Below, one piece after another: positions 26,027 through 34,067 of a DNA stretch of 64,000 nt (the stretch's first letter is position 1; each line of letters starts with the position of its first letter). A program made the position numbers and the translations under genes. The stretch lies in contig NZ_FUEZ01000003.1 of NCBI RefSeq assembly GCF_900157365.1, forward strand, positions 620,001 through 684,000. Reading direction: 5' to 3'. The DNA is from Mycobacterium numidiamassiliense (GTDB taxonomy: Bacteria; Actinomycetota; Actinomycetes; Mycobacteriales; Mycobacteriaceae). The notes under the pieces were generated by a model. It made no database searches, was not told the origin of the DNA, and was given only the letters and a program-made list of their open reading frames with translations.

Positions 26027-27615
26027 TGATGGGCTCCTTCCAGGGTGGCTTGGTGGTCGGTCGGCACAGCGATGGGCAGGGTGAATTCGAACCGGGTTCC
26101 ATCGGTGTAACGGGTGTCGATCCGGACGGACCCGTCGTGGTACTCGATGATCTTCTTCACCAGCGCCAGTCCCACGCCGGTCCCGGGATACACCTCGCGA
26201 CCGTGCAAGCGCTGAAAGATGACGAAAACCTTGTCGGTGAACTCCTCGGCGATGCCGATTCCGTTGTCCGACAACGTGAATAACCATGTGTGACCATCGT
26301 TGCTGCGTTGACAGTCGATGACGATCCGTGGCGAGCGATCGACGTGGCGGAACTTGATGGCATTGCCGATCAGGTTCTGCCACAACATCGTCAACAGGGT
26401 GGAGTCGCCGATGACGCGGGGCAGCGGTTGCGGTGGCCGGACCACCTCGGCGTCCGACTCCTCGATCGCGGCAGCGAGATTGGCCACGGCCGCATCCAGC
26501 GTGGCGTCCAGGTCGACCTCGGCCTGCTTGCTGTTCACCCGGCCCACGCGGGAGAAACTGAGCAAATCGTTGATCAGCACCTGCATGCGTTTGGCGCCGT
26601 CGACCGCGAAATTGATGTACTCGAGGCCGCGTTCGTCGAGCTTATCGCCGTACCGCTTCTCCAGCAGCTGGCAGAACGACGCGACCTTGCGCAGGGGCTC
26701 CTGCAGGTCGTGGGAAGCGACATAGGCGAACTGCTCGAGTTCGGCGTTGGAACGGCTCAGCTCGACGGTCTGGGCGTCCAGCCGCGCCTCGGCCGCCCGC
26801 GAGATCTCCAGCGACGACACCAGCCGCTGGCGCATGTTCTCCACGTCGATCGCCATTTCGTGAATATCCCTGGGCCGACGCGGAATTGAGATGGTTTCGG
26901 CGAAGTTGCCGTCGGTGATCCGGCGGCAGGACGCGGCCAGTGCCGTCAGCGGAACGGTGATCGCGGCCCGCGTCAGGAAGCCCAGCAGAATGGCCATGCC
27001 GAAGAAGAGCAGCACGATCGAGCCGAGCACCCGGTCGCGCCAGCCGTTGATGTTGTTGACCTGGTTCTTCGCGTGCACGGACGCTGCGGCCAAATCCACG
27101 TTCTGCGTGTCGAAAAGCCCACGCAGATGGTCGAATTCAGCCTTGCCGCGATCGGCGATCTCGCCGCTCACCACGGCGGGTGCGTTGGGGCTCACGCTCG
27201 CGATGAGCGGCTCGGCGTACGTCGACCGCCATGCCGACGACGCTCGCTCGATCGCATCCAGATCGGCGATCAGCTCCGGGCGCCCACCGACGAGCCGCCG
27301 GATGTCTTCGGCCGCCGCATGTTCGGCTTGTTGCCCGTCGTAGTAGGGCGTGAGGAACTGCCGGTCGGCGGCGATGAGGTAGCCGCGGACGCCTGTTTCC
27401 TGGTCGCGCAACGCCGCCTGCAATTGAGTTGCGGCCACCCGCGCCGGCTGAATCTGCTGGCTCAGACTGCGCGACTCCGCGTCGGTGCGATTCAGCAGCG
27501 CCGCGCCCACCAGGGCGCCCGCCAGCACCAGCACGCCCATGCCGAACAGCGTCAGGGCCAGCCAGCCGCGCACGGTCAGCTTGGCGCGGCGCAGCGAATG
27601 CATGTGGTTGGTCAT
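26023..27615 (-). CDS. CHASE3/HAMP membrane sensor histidine kinase
   Basis: This is a 530-residue sensor kinase. Two membrane helices (about residues 17-41 and 197-217) bracket an extracytoplasmic CHASE3-like helical sensor containing LRDQETGVRGYLIAADRQFLTPYYDG. A HAMP linker follows, and then a dimerisation domain with the phospho-accepting His302 in FAYVASHDLQEPLRKVASF. The ATPase domain has an N-box LIGNAIKFRH, a G1 box DNGIGI and a G2 box GTGVGLALVKKI. The sequence type resembles kinases paired with Rcp1 regulators. It overlaps the upstream phosphatase and the downstream regulator by four bases each. The stimulus is unknown. The ATG at 27603 is an alternative start. Confidence 0.9.
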   Translation of the reverse strand: MTNHMHSLRRAKLTVRGWLALTLFGMGVLVLAGALVGAALLNRTDAESRSLSQQIQPARVAATQLQAALRDQETGVRGYLIAADRQFLTPYYDGQQAEHAAAEDIRRLVGGRPELIADLDAIERASSAWRSTYAEPLIASVSPNAPAVVSGEIADRGKAEFDHLRGLFDTQNVDLAAASVHAKNQVNNINGWRDRVLGSIVLLFFGMAILLGFLTRAAITVPLTALAASCRRITDGNFAETISIPRRPRDIHEMAIDVENMRQRLVSSLEISRAAEARLDAQTVELSRSNAELEQFAYVASHDLQEPLRKVASFCQLLEKRYGDKLDERGLEYINFAVDGAKRMQVLINDLLSFSRVGRVNSKQAEVDLDATLDAAVANLAAAIEESDAEVVRPPQPLPRVIGDSTLLTMLWQNLIGNAIKFRHVDRSPRIVIDCQRSNDGHTWLFTLSDNGIGIAEEFTDKVFVIFQRLHGREVYPGTGVGLALVKKIIEYHDGSVRIDTRYTDGTRFEFTLPIAVPTDHQATLEGAHQ

Positions 27616-28784
27616 GTGGCGGTCCGTTCCACGCGCACCACGGCGATGTCGTCGGTGAGTCCCCCGCGGGGCTGAGCGAGCTTCTCGGCGCCGTCGATCA
27701 GCGCGTCGACGAACTCCGGACCGGCCAGATCCGCGTGCGCACGGGCCAGTTCGAGCAGCCCGTCCTCGCCCAGACGCGCGTTACCGGGCCCACAATATCC
27801 CTCGAACAGTCCGTCGGTGAGCAGCAGAAGTCCTTGTCCCACCGGCAATTCCAGCTCGCACACCGGCCAGTCGTCGGCGCGCAGACCCAGAGCAGGCCCG
27901 GCCGGCGGCTCGATCCATTCGACCGCCGCACCGTGGTGCCGCAACATCCCGGGGTGGCCGGCCCGGATCGCGGTGATGCGCGGGCCGTCCGCCGGGATCT
28001 CCAGGCTCAGTACGGTCGCGAAGATCCCGGTATCGGTCCGTTCCGCGCGCAGCATCCGTTCGAGCTGACGCATCAGTTCGGTGCCGCGCACCCCGGCGAA
28101 AGTGAGCGCGCGCCATGCGATCCGCAGTGCCGCGCCCAACGCCGCCTCGTCGGGGCCGTGTCCCGCGACGTCACCGTTGAGAACGTGCACCACCCGGTCC
28201 GGCGTTTGCACGACGTCGTAGAAGTCGCCGCACAGCAGCGCGTCGACCCGGCTTGGCCGGTACCTGGCGACGATCTCGACGCCCGGGTTGTCCAGCAGCA
28301 GCGGCGAGGGCAGCAGGCCACGTTCGAGCAACGCGTTCTCGCGTGCTCGGAGCTGGCTGGTGTGCAGGTCAGCGGCAATGAGCTCGACCCGCTTGCGCTC
28401 GATCGCGTACAGCACCGCCCGCCGCAGCATCTCGGGTTCGACCCGGCCCTTGACCAGGTAATCCTGCGCACCGGCCGCGACCGCGGACGCCCCGAAGTAC
28501 TCGTCGTTGAGCCCGGTCAGCACGACGATGGGGACGGTCACATCGTGTTTCGCAATGCGGTCCAGCGCGTCCATGCCGCTGGCATCGGGCAGGTTGAGGT
28601 CCAACAGCACGCAGTCGGGCCTTGTGGTGGACAGTTCGCGCTCGGCGTGGGCTATCGACTGCGCCCACACCACGCGGATGTCGTCGACCGCCTCGGCGAT
28701 CAGCTCTTCCACCAGGACCGCGTCGGCCCGGTCGTCCTCGACCAGCAGCAGCGACAACGCCTGCCGGTTGGCCACCGACGTCAC
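27612..28784 (-). CDS. Response regulator fused to SpoIIE/PP2C-type phosphatase
   Basis: This protein of about 390 residues joins an N-terminal receiver (LLLVEDDRAD, phosphorylatable Asp62 in CVLLDLNLPDASGM) to a C-terminal SpoIIE-like serine phosphatase. PP2C metal ligands appear in CGDFYDVV, LNGDVAGHGPDEAA, LLLTDGLFEG and GLTDDIAVV. Such RsbU/RsbP-type enzymes dephosphorylate STAS anti-anti-sigma proteins when their receiver is activated, so the likely output is sigma-factor release. The start is uncertain: GTG codons at 28796, 28784 and 28775 and a TTG at 28811 are in frame; I used 28784, just before the receiver. It heads the three-gene operon. Confidence 0.88.
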   Translation of the reverse strand: MTSVANRQALSLLLVEDDRADAVLVEELIAEAVDDIRVVWAQSIAHAERELSTTRPDCVLLDLNLPDASGMDALDRIAKHDVTVPIVVLTGLNDEYFGASAVAAGAQDYLVKGRVEPEMLRRAVLYAIERKRVELIAADLHTSQLRARENALLERGLLPSPLLLDNPGVEIVARYRPSRVDALLCGDFYDVVQTPDRVVHVLNGDVAGHGPDEAALGAALRIAWRALTFAGVRGTELMRQLERMLRAERTDTGIFATVLSLEIPADGPRITAIRAGHPGMLRHHGAAVEWIEPPAGPALGLRADDWPVCELELPVGQGLLLLTDGLFEGYCGPGNARLGEDGLLELARAHADLAGPEFVDALIDGAEKLAQPRGGLTDDIAVVRVERTAT

Positions 28785-29037
28785 CGGGCTACGCACTGGC
28801 GTTGGTTCCAAGCGGGCGTCCGCGGAGAGCCACGTCCTTCACTTAACACCCCCTGGGCGCGATAAGGGCTTTGCTCAGTGGACGGCGCTCCGACCACTTG
28901 GCCGCAGCGCCGATCGAAGCCCTACGCATGCCCGCTACCATCCCGAATGGTTTGAGTTTGGCGTGAGCTTAGTTGCAACAGCCAATCTTATTCGGCGGGC
29001 AGGTGTTTTTTGCCACCGGGTGCCGAAGGAACGCGGA

Positions 29038-30207
29038 TCAGCGCAGCAGCGCCCGCGACATCACCACACGCTGAATCTGGTTGGTGCCCTCGTAGATCTG
29101 GGTGATCTTGGCGTCACGCATCATCCGCTCGACGGGGAAGTCGATGGTGTAGCCGGCGCCGCCGAACAGCTGCACGGCGTCGGTGGTGACCTCCATTGCG
29201 ACGTCGGAGGCAAAACACTTGGAGGCGGCCGAGATGAACCCGAGGTTGCCTTCCCCGCGCTCGGCCCGGGCGGCCGCGCTGTAGACCATCAGGCGCGCCG
29301 CCTCCACCTTCATCGCCATGTCGGCCAGCATGAACTGCACACCCTGGAAGTCGCTGATCGCCTGGCCGAACTGCTTGCGGTCCTTGGTGTAGGCGATGGC
29401 GGCGTCGACCGCGCCCTGGGCGATGCCCACGGCCTGGGCGCCGATCGTCGGGCGGGTGTGGTCCAGCGTGGCCAGCGCGGTTTTGAAGCCGGTGCCGGGC
29501 TCACCGATGATCCGGTCGCCGGGGATGCGGCAGTCCTCGAAGTACAGCTCGGTGGTGGGCGAACCCTTGATCCCGAGCTTGCGCTCCTTCGGGCCGACGG
29601 TGAAGCCCTCGTCGTCGATGTGCACCATGAACGACGAGATGCCGTTGGCGCCCTTGTCGGGGTCGGTCACCGCCATCACGGTGTACCAACTCGACTTGCC
29701 GCCGTTGGTGATCCAGCACTTGGCGCCGTTGAGAATCCAGCCGTCGCCGTCGGCCTTGGCCCGGGTCTTCATCGCGGCCGCGTCGCTGCCGGCTTCCCGC
29801 TCGCTCAGCGCGTAGGACGCCATCGCGGTGCCGTCGGCGATCGACGGCAGGACCTGCTTCTTCAACTCCTCGGAGCCGCGCAGGATCAGGCCCATGGTGC
29901 CCAGCTTGTTCACCGCGGGGATCAGCGAGGCCGACGCGTCCACGCGCGCGACCTCTTCGATGACGATGCACGCCGCGACGGAGTCGGCGCCCTGACCGCC
30001 GTACTCCTCCGGCACATGCACCGCGTTGAAGCCCGACGCGTTCAGCGCGTCGAGCGCCTCCTGCGGGAAGCGCGACTTCTCGTCGACTTCGGCCGCGTGG
30101 GGGGCGATCTCCTTTTCCGCCAGCGCGCGAATCGCGGCGCGCAATTCGTCGTGTTCCTCCGGCAGCTTGAACACATCAAACGTGGGGTTTCCGGCCCATC
30201 CAGCCAT
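29038..30207 (-). CDS. fadE25: Acyl-CoA dehydrogenase FadE25
   Basis: This 389-residue flavoprotein, equivalent to Rv3274c, removes two hydrogens from the alpha-beta bond of an acyl-CoA and passes electrons to ETF. The family signatures are present: YALSEREAGSDAAAMKTRA (flavin and substrate contacts), AKCWITNGG, DRKQFGQAISDFQGVQFMLADM, and QLFGGAGYTIDFPVERMMRDAKITQIYEGTNQIQRVVMSR at the C-terminus, with the catalytic Glu in YEGTNQIQR. GGAGG precedes the ATG. It lies 23 nt downstream of purE in the same direction, so purK-purE-fadE25 may be read together. Confidence 0.94.
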   Translation of the reverse strand: MAGWAGNPTFDVFKLPEEHDELRAAIRALAEKEIAPHAAEVDEKSRFPQEALDALNASGFNAVHVPEEYGGQGADSVAACIVIEEVARVDASASLIPAVNKLGTMGLILRGSEELKKQVLPSIADGTAMASYALSEREAGSDAAAMKTRAKADGDGWILNGAKCWITNGGKSSWYTVMAVTDPDKGANGISSFMVHIDDEGFTVGPKERKLGIKGSPTTELYFEDCRIPGDRIIGEPGTGFKTALATLDHTRPTIGAQAVGIAQGAVDAAIAYTKDRKQFGQAISDFQGVQFMLADMAMKVEAARLMVYSAAARAERGEGNLGFISAASKCFASDVAMEVTTDAVQLFGGAGYTIDFPVERMMRDAKITQIYEGTNQIQRVVMSRALLR

Positions 30208-30230
30208 CTCGCGAGCCTCCTAATCTTCTG

Positions 30231-30746
30231 TTACTCGCCGGTAACTTTACCCTGGAGCTGTTGCAGGGCCGCATCCTTGGCCCGCACCGTCTCGGCCAGC
30301 TCGTCCTGGAAGGCGACGATCCGGGCGCGCAGCGCCGGGTCGGACGAGCCGAGCATGCGCACCGCCAGCAGGCCGGCGTTGCGTGCGCCGCCGATCGAGA
30401 CCGTGGCCACCGGCACGCCCGCGGGCATCTGCACGATCGACAGCAGGGAGTCCAGGCCGTCCAGCCGTCCCAGTGGCACCGGTACGCCGATCACCGGTAG
30501 CGGCGTCGCCGCGGCGACCATGCCGGGCAGGTGGGCCGCGCCGCCGGCACCGGCGATGATCACCTCGAGGCCGCGATCGGCCGCGCCGCGGGCGTAGTCG
30601 AACATCACCCCCGGGGTGCGATGCGCCGAGACCACCCGGACCTCGGCCGGCACGTCGAATTCGGCCAGCGCGGCGGCGGCGTCCTGCATCACCGCCCAGT
30701 CACTGTCGCTGCCCATGATCACGCCGACGCGGGGGGTATCAGCCAT
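30231..30746 (-). CDS. purE: N5-carboxyaminoimidazole ribonucleotide mutase PurE
   Basis: PurE rearranges N5-CAIR to CAIR in purine synthesis, taking the product of PurK. The 171-residue protein has the class I PurE motifs [25 protein letters not shown] (with the catalytic His) and [17 protein letters not shown]. The ATG at 30746 overlaps the purK stop (ATGGCTGA), implying coupling; the longer frame from 30776 lies within purK and lacks family similarity at its start. Confidence 0.95.
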   Translation of the reverse strand: MADTPRVGVIMGSDSDWAVMQDAAAALAEFDVPAEVRVVSAHRTPGVMFDYARGAADRGLEVIIAGAGGAAHLPGMVAAATPLPVIGVPVPLGRLDGLDSLLSIVQMPAGVPVATVSIGGARNAGLLAVRMLGSSDPALRARIVAFQDELAETVRAKDAALQQLQGKVTGE

Positions 30747-31974
30747 GTGGATCCCATCCGTCCGTCCACTGCCCATGTGCCAACCAGTCTGCCGCTAGCG
30801 CGGCGCGTTCACGCAGCTTCGCCGGGCTTTCCAGGTCGGCGGAGGTGCCGAGGAAGTTGACGTGGCCAATTTTCCTCCCCGGTCGCTCGCCCTTGCCGTA
30901 CAGGTGGACCCGGGCGTCGGGCATGCGTGCGTAGAGATGGTGCAGCCGCTCGTCCAGGGTCATCGCGGGCTGCTGCGCGGCGCCCAGCACGTTGGCCATC
31001 ACGGTCACCGGCACGACGGCATCGGTGCCGCCGAGCGGATAGTCCAGCACCGCACGCAGATGCTGTTCGAATTGGCTGGTGCGGGCGCCGTCCATGGTCC
31101 AGTGCCCGGAGTTGTGGGGCCGCATGGCGAGCTCGTTGACGAGCAGGGCGCCGTCGCGGGTCTCGAACAACTCGACCGCGAGCACACCCACCACGCCGAG
31201 TTCGGCGGCAAGTCGCAGCGCCAGCTGCTGTGCGGCGGCGGCGGACTCCTGGGGCAGCTCGGGCGCCGGGGCGATCACCTGCACGCAGATCCCGTCGGCC
31301 TGCACCGTCTCGACCACCGGCCACGCCGCGCCCTGACCGAACGGCGAGCGCGCCACCAGCGCCGACAATTCGCGGCGCAGCGCCACGCGTTCCTCGACCA
31401 GCACCGGCACCCGAGAGGCCAGATAGGCCTCGACGATCTCGCGGGCGTGGCCCACGTCGCGGGCGAGCTGCACCCCCTTGCCGTCGTAGCCGCCGCGGGC
31501 GGCCTTGACCACGATCGGTCCGTCCACCCGCGCCGCGAAGGCGTCGACGTCGGCCGCGCTCTGGATGGCCGCATAGCGCGGCACCGCGGCGCCCAGCTCC
31601 TCGAGCCGCCGCCGCATCACCAGCTTGTCCTGGGCGTGCACCAGCGCCTGCGGCGGCGGCGCCACGTTGACCCCCTCGGCGACCAGCTTCTCCAGCAGAT
31701 CGGTCGGGACGTGCTCGTGGTCGAACGTCAGCACGTCGGCCCCGGCCGCAACCCGGCGCAAATCCTCCAGATCGGTGTGCGAACCGATCACCACATTGGG
31801 GGTGACCTGGGCCGCCGGCTCGTCGTCGGCGAGGGCCAGCACCCGCAGGTTCTGACCCAGCGCGATCGCGGCCTGATGCGTCATCCGGGCGAGCTGGCCG
31901 CCGCCGACCATCGCCACCTGGGGGCACCTCCCGCTTGCGGGCGGCGGGCTGGGTGTACTCGGCACGGCCATCAT
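30739..31974 (-). CDS. purK: N5-carboxyaminoimidazole ribonucleotide synthase PurK
   Basis: PurK uses ATP and bicarbonate to convert AIR to N5-CAIR. This 411-residue ATP-grasp protein has the N-terminal [45 protein letters not shown] in the ATP-grasp, and [29 protein letters not shown] near the C-terminus. The double ATG at 31974/31971 (MMAV) matches the M. tuberculosis start; the frame remains open upstream to 32088 but through the divergent promoter. Residues [10 protein letters not shown], just before the Rossmann strand, are encoded by a copy of a dispersed palindromic repeat. Confidence 0.94.
   Translation of the reverse strand: MMAVPSTPSPPPASGRCPQVAMVGGGQLARMTHQAAIALGQNLRVLALADDEPAAQVTPNVVIGSHTDLEDLRRVAAGADVLTFDHEHVPTDLLEKLVAEGVNVAPPPQALVHAQDKLVMRRRLEELGAAVPRYAAIQSAADVDAFAARVDGPIVVKAARGGYDGKGVQLARDVGHAREIVEAYLASRVPVLVEERVALRRELSALVARSPFGQGAAWPVVETVQADGICVQVIAPAPELPQESAAAAQQLALRLAAELGVVGVLAVELFETRDGALLVNELAMRPHNSGHWTMDGARTSQFEQHLRAVLDYPLGGTDAVVPVTVMANVLGAAQQPAMTLDERLHHLYARMPDARVHLYGKGERPGRKIGHVNFLGTSADLESPAKLRERAALAADWLAHGQWTDGWDPHG
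31918..31941. repeat. 24-bp dispersed repeat within the 5' coding part of purK
   Basis: These 24 bases equal the reverse complement of 593-616, part of the palindrome after the Nudix gene. Here the repeat is translated in frame as part of PurK's variable N-terminal leader, ahead of the conserved fold. Confidence 0.75.
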
Positions 31975-32059
31975 GGTGTCACGGCGAACAATGCCGCCCC
32001 AAAACCCGCATCGAAAGGTGTGTTGACCAGGCACCGACACAAAATTGTTATGTACCATT

Positions 32060-32089
32060 TTGCGCCATTTTTGCGTGCGAACGTACACT
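32060..32089 (+). promoter_or_regulatory. Promoter of the gtrA-like gene, predicted leaderless
   Basis: TTGCGC (32060-32065), an 18-bp spacer and TACACT (32084-32089) form a SigA-like promoter. The GTG start codon at 32098 lies nine bases after the -10 box, so the RNA would begin within a base or two of it. Confidence 0.5.
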
Positions 32090-32097
32090 CACGTCTT

Positions 32098-32757
32098 GTG
32101 TCCTTCGCCGATGCCACCATCGCGCGTTTGCCCGGGATCTTTCAGCCCTATGCGCAACGCCATCACGAATTCATCAAATTCGCCATCGTGGGCGGCACTA
32201 CCTTCGTTATTGACTCGGCGATTTTCTACACGCTGAAGCTGACGATTCTCGAGCCCAAGCCGGTGACGGCCAAGGTAATCGCCGGAATCGTCGCGGTGAT
32301 CGCGTCCTACGTGCTGAACCGGGAATGGAGCTTCCGCGACCGGGGCGGCCGCGAACGCCACCACGAGGCGCTGCTGTTCTTCGCGTTCAGCGGCGTGGGC
32401 GTGCTGCTGAGCATGGCGCCGCTGTGGGTCTCCAGCTATGTCTTCGGACTGCGGGTCCCGACGGTCTCGCTGACCGTGGAGAACGTCGCTGACTTCATTT
32501 CCGCCTACGTCATCGGCAACCTGCTGCAGATGGCGTTCCGGTTCTGGGCGTTCCGGCGCTGGGTGTTCCCCGACCAGCTGGCACCCGTCGCGGACGAGGT
32601 GCTGGAATCCGCGCTTACCGCCGGCGGAATCGCCGAAGTCTTCGAAGACGAGATCGAGCGCGGCAACGTCACGCTGCTGCGCGCCTGGCGCAACCGGGCC
32701 AGCCGGTCGGGTCAGCTCGGCGATTCCTCGGAACCCAGGGTGTCGAAGACTTCGTGA
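32098..32757 (+). CDS. GtrA-family membrane protein
   Basis: A 219-residue protein equivalent to Rv3277. GtrA-like proteins have four membrane helices and are thought to help move polyprenyl-linked sugars across the membrane. Helices are visible at FIKFAIVGGTTFVIDSAIFYTL, VTAKVIAGIVAVIASYVLNREWSF, HHEALLFFAFSGVGVLLSMAPLWVSSYVF and VENVADFISAYVIGNLLQMAFRFWAFRRWVF; the NREWSFRDRG and FRRWVFP motifs are typical. GTG at 32098 was chosen because it matches the homologue start and the leaderless promoter. The last 46 bases overlap the convergent PH-domain gene. Confidence 0.88.
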   Translation: MSFADATIARLPGIFQPYAQRHHEFIKFAIVGGTTFVIDSAIFYTLKLTILEPKPVTAKVIAGIVAVIASYVLNREWSFRDRGGRERHHEALLFFAFSGVGVLLSMAPLWVSSYVFGLRVPTVSLTVENVADFISAYVIGNLLQMAFRFWAFRRWVFPDQLAPVADEVLESALTAGGIAEVFEDEIERGNVTLLRAWRNRASRSGQLGDSSEPRVSKTS

Positions 32758-33230
32758 TACAGCAGCGAGTGCACCTCGCGCAGTCGCGGAATGTTGTAGA
32801 ACTCCAACGGATCTTGTGACGCCGACTCGATAATCAGCGTCCCGGTGCGAAACATCCGCTCGGTCAGCTTGTCCCGGAATTCCACGCTGTTGATCCGCGC
32901 CAGCGGAATGTCGATGCCGCTGCGGGTCAGCACGCCGTGCCGAAACATCACCCGCCGGTTGGTGACGACGAAATGGGTGGTCAGCCAGGTCAGCAACGGC
33001 CACAGCGTCAGCCAGCCGATCACCACGAGCCAGATTCCCCAGATGACGCCGTAGATGATGTTCTTGGCGAGCTGCTCCCAATGCGTGGAGTTGAGGTAGC
33101 CGGAGCCGAACGCCGCCAGGCCGGTCGCTGAGATGAACACCACGACGGGCCAGATCAAGCGCTTCCAGTGTGGGTGGCGGTGTATGACGATCTGCTCGCC
33201 GGCCGCCAGGGCGTTATCGGGATAACTCAT
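32712..33230 (-). CDS. PH-domain (DUF304/bPH2) membrane protein
   Basis: A 172-residue membrane protein equivalent to Rv3278c. Two helices (LIWPVVVFISATGLAAFG and IIYGVIWGIWLVVIGWLTLWPLLTWL) precede a bacterial PH-like domain with HFVVTNRRVMFRHGVLTRSGIDIPLARINSVEF and LIIESASQDPLEFYNIPRLREVHSLL. Its cellular role is unknown. ATG at 33230 (MSYPDNALAAGEQ) matches the homologue; the longer open frame runs into the birA promoter region. birA ends 10 nt before... in the opposite sense of reading it lies just upstream, so birA and this gene probably share a transcript. Confidence 0.86.
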   Translation of the reverse strand: MSYPDNALAAGEQIVIHRHPHWKRLIWPVVVFISATGLAAFGSGYLNSTHWEQLAKNIIYGVIWGIWLVVIGWLTLWPLLTWLTTHFVVTNRRVMFRHGVLTRSGIDIPLARINSVEFRDKLTERMFRTGTLIIESASQDPLEFYNIPRLREVHSLLYHEVFDTLGSEESPS

Positions 33231-33240
33231 GGTCGCGACC

Positions 33241-34056
33241 TTAGCCGCGCAGATGAACGACGTCACCAGCCGAAACCACGACGGTTTCGCCGTCGGTCTC
33301 CACGCAGAGCCTGCCCTGGTCGTCGACACCGCTTGCGATGCCGACGACTTCGGAGTTCCCGGGCAGCTGCGCGCGTACGCGTTTGCCGATGGTCAGGCTG
33401 CGGGCCCGGTAGTCGGCCGCGAGCTGCCAGTCCGCACCGCGCGCCGCCCGCCACGCGACGACGCGGTCCCCGAGTTCACGCAGCAGCCGCACCACCAGCC
33501 GGCCGCGGTCGGGGGCGGCGACCCCGAGGTCGAGCAGCGAGGTCGCCCCGACGCCGTCGGGCGCTTGAGTTACGTTGAGCCCCAAGCCAATTACCACAAA
33601 CGGGCGGACCACCTCGGCGAGAATGCCGGCCAGCTTGCCCGGGGCGTCCGGCGGGCCGGCCAACACGTCGTTGGGCCACTTGAGGCCGGCCTCGATCCCG
33701 CTGCCGTCAAGCAGTGGCGCCAGCGCGTCGACGACCGCCACACCGGTCGCCAGCGGCAACCAGCCCCAGCCTTCGGTCGGCACGTCGACGACACTCACCC
33801 CGACCGACATGGTGATCTGCGCGCGCGGGGCGGCCGACCAGGTGCGGCCGTGCCGGCCGCGACCGGCGGTCTGATGCTCGGCGATGAGCACCGCCCCGGC
33901 GATGTCGGTTCCCGCGGCCGCGCGGGCCATCAAATCGGCGTTGGTGGAACCGGTTTGCTCGACGATGTCGAGCCGGCGCCAGCCCAGTCCGGTGCCGATC
34001 AACTCGGCTCGCAGGGCGGCAGCGTCCAGTGGCGTCCTGAGGTCGTCGCGGTCCAT
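33241..34056 (-). CDS. birA: Biotin-[acetyl-CoA-carboxylase] ligase
   Basis: BirA activates biotin with ATP and attaches it to the lysine of biotin-carboxyl-carrier domains, here most probably AccA3 (encoded 7 kb away). The 271-residue protein lacks a DNA-binding domain, as in other mycobacteria, and so is a ligase only. Motifs: QTGSTNADLMARA, the biotin-binding loop GRGRHGRTW, KWPNDVL with the catalytic lysine, and GLGLNV. The C-terminal SH3-like domain ends SAGDVVHLRG. ATG at 34056 was chosen; the gene follows the KstD-like gene by 11 nt and precedes the PH-domain gene by 10 nt. Confidence 0.94.
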   Translation of the reverse strand: MDRDDLRTPLDAAALRAELIGTGLGWRRLDIVEQTGSTNADLMARAAAGTDIAGAVLIAEHQTAGRGRHGRTWSAAPRAQITMSVGVSVVDVPTEGWGWLPLATGVAVVDALAPLLDGSGIEAGLKWPNDVLAGPPDAPGKLAGILAEVVRPFVVIGLGLNVTQAPDGVGATSLLDLGVAAPDRGRLVVRLLRELGDRVVAWRAARGADWQLAADYRARSLTIGKRVRAQLPGNSEVVGIASGVDDQGRLCVETDGETVVVSAGDVVHLRG

Positions 34057-34067
34057 CACCGGCCGGC

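Noticed and set aside
7396-28897. The 14-mer GGCGCTCCGACCAC at 7396-7409 and 28884-28897, both in gene-free DNA before operons
   Set aside because: In 64 kb of G+C-rich DNA many shared 14-mers are expected by chance; the surrounding bases do not align.
28785-29037. A promoter with SigF consensus before the phosphatase-kinase cassette
   Set aside because: No GGGTA with a GTTT at 15-17 bases was found on the minus strand; the region is AT-richer but gives no convincing promoter.
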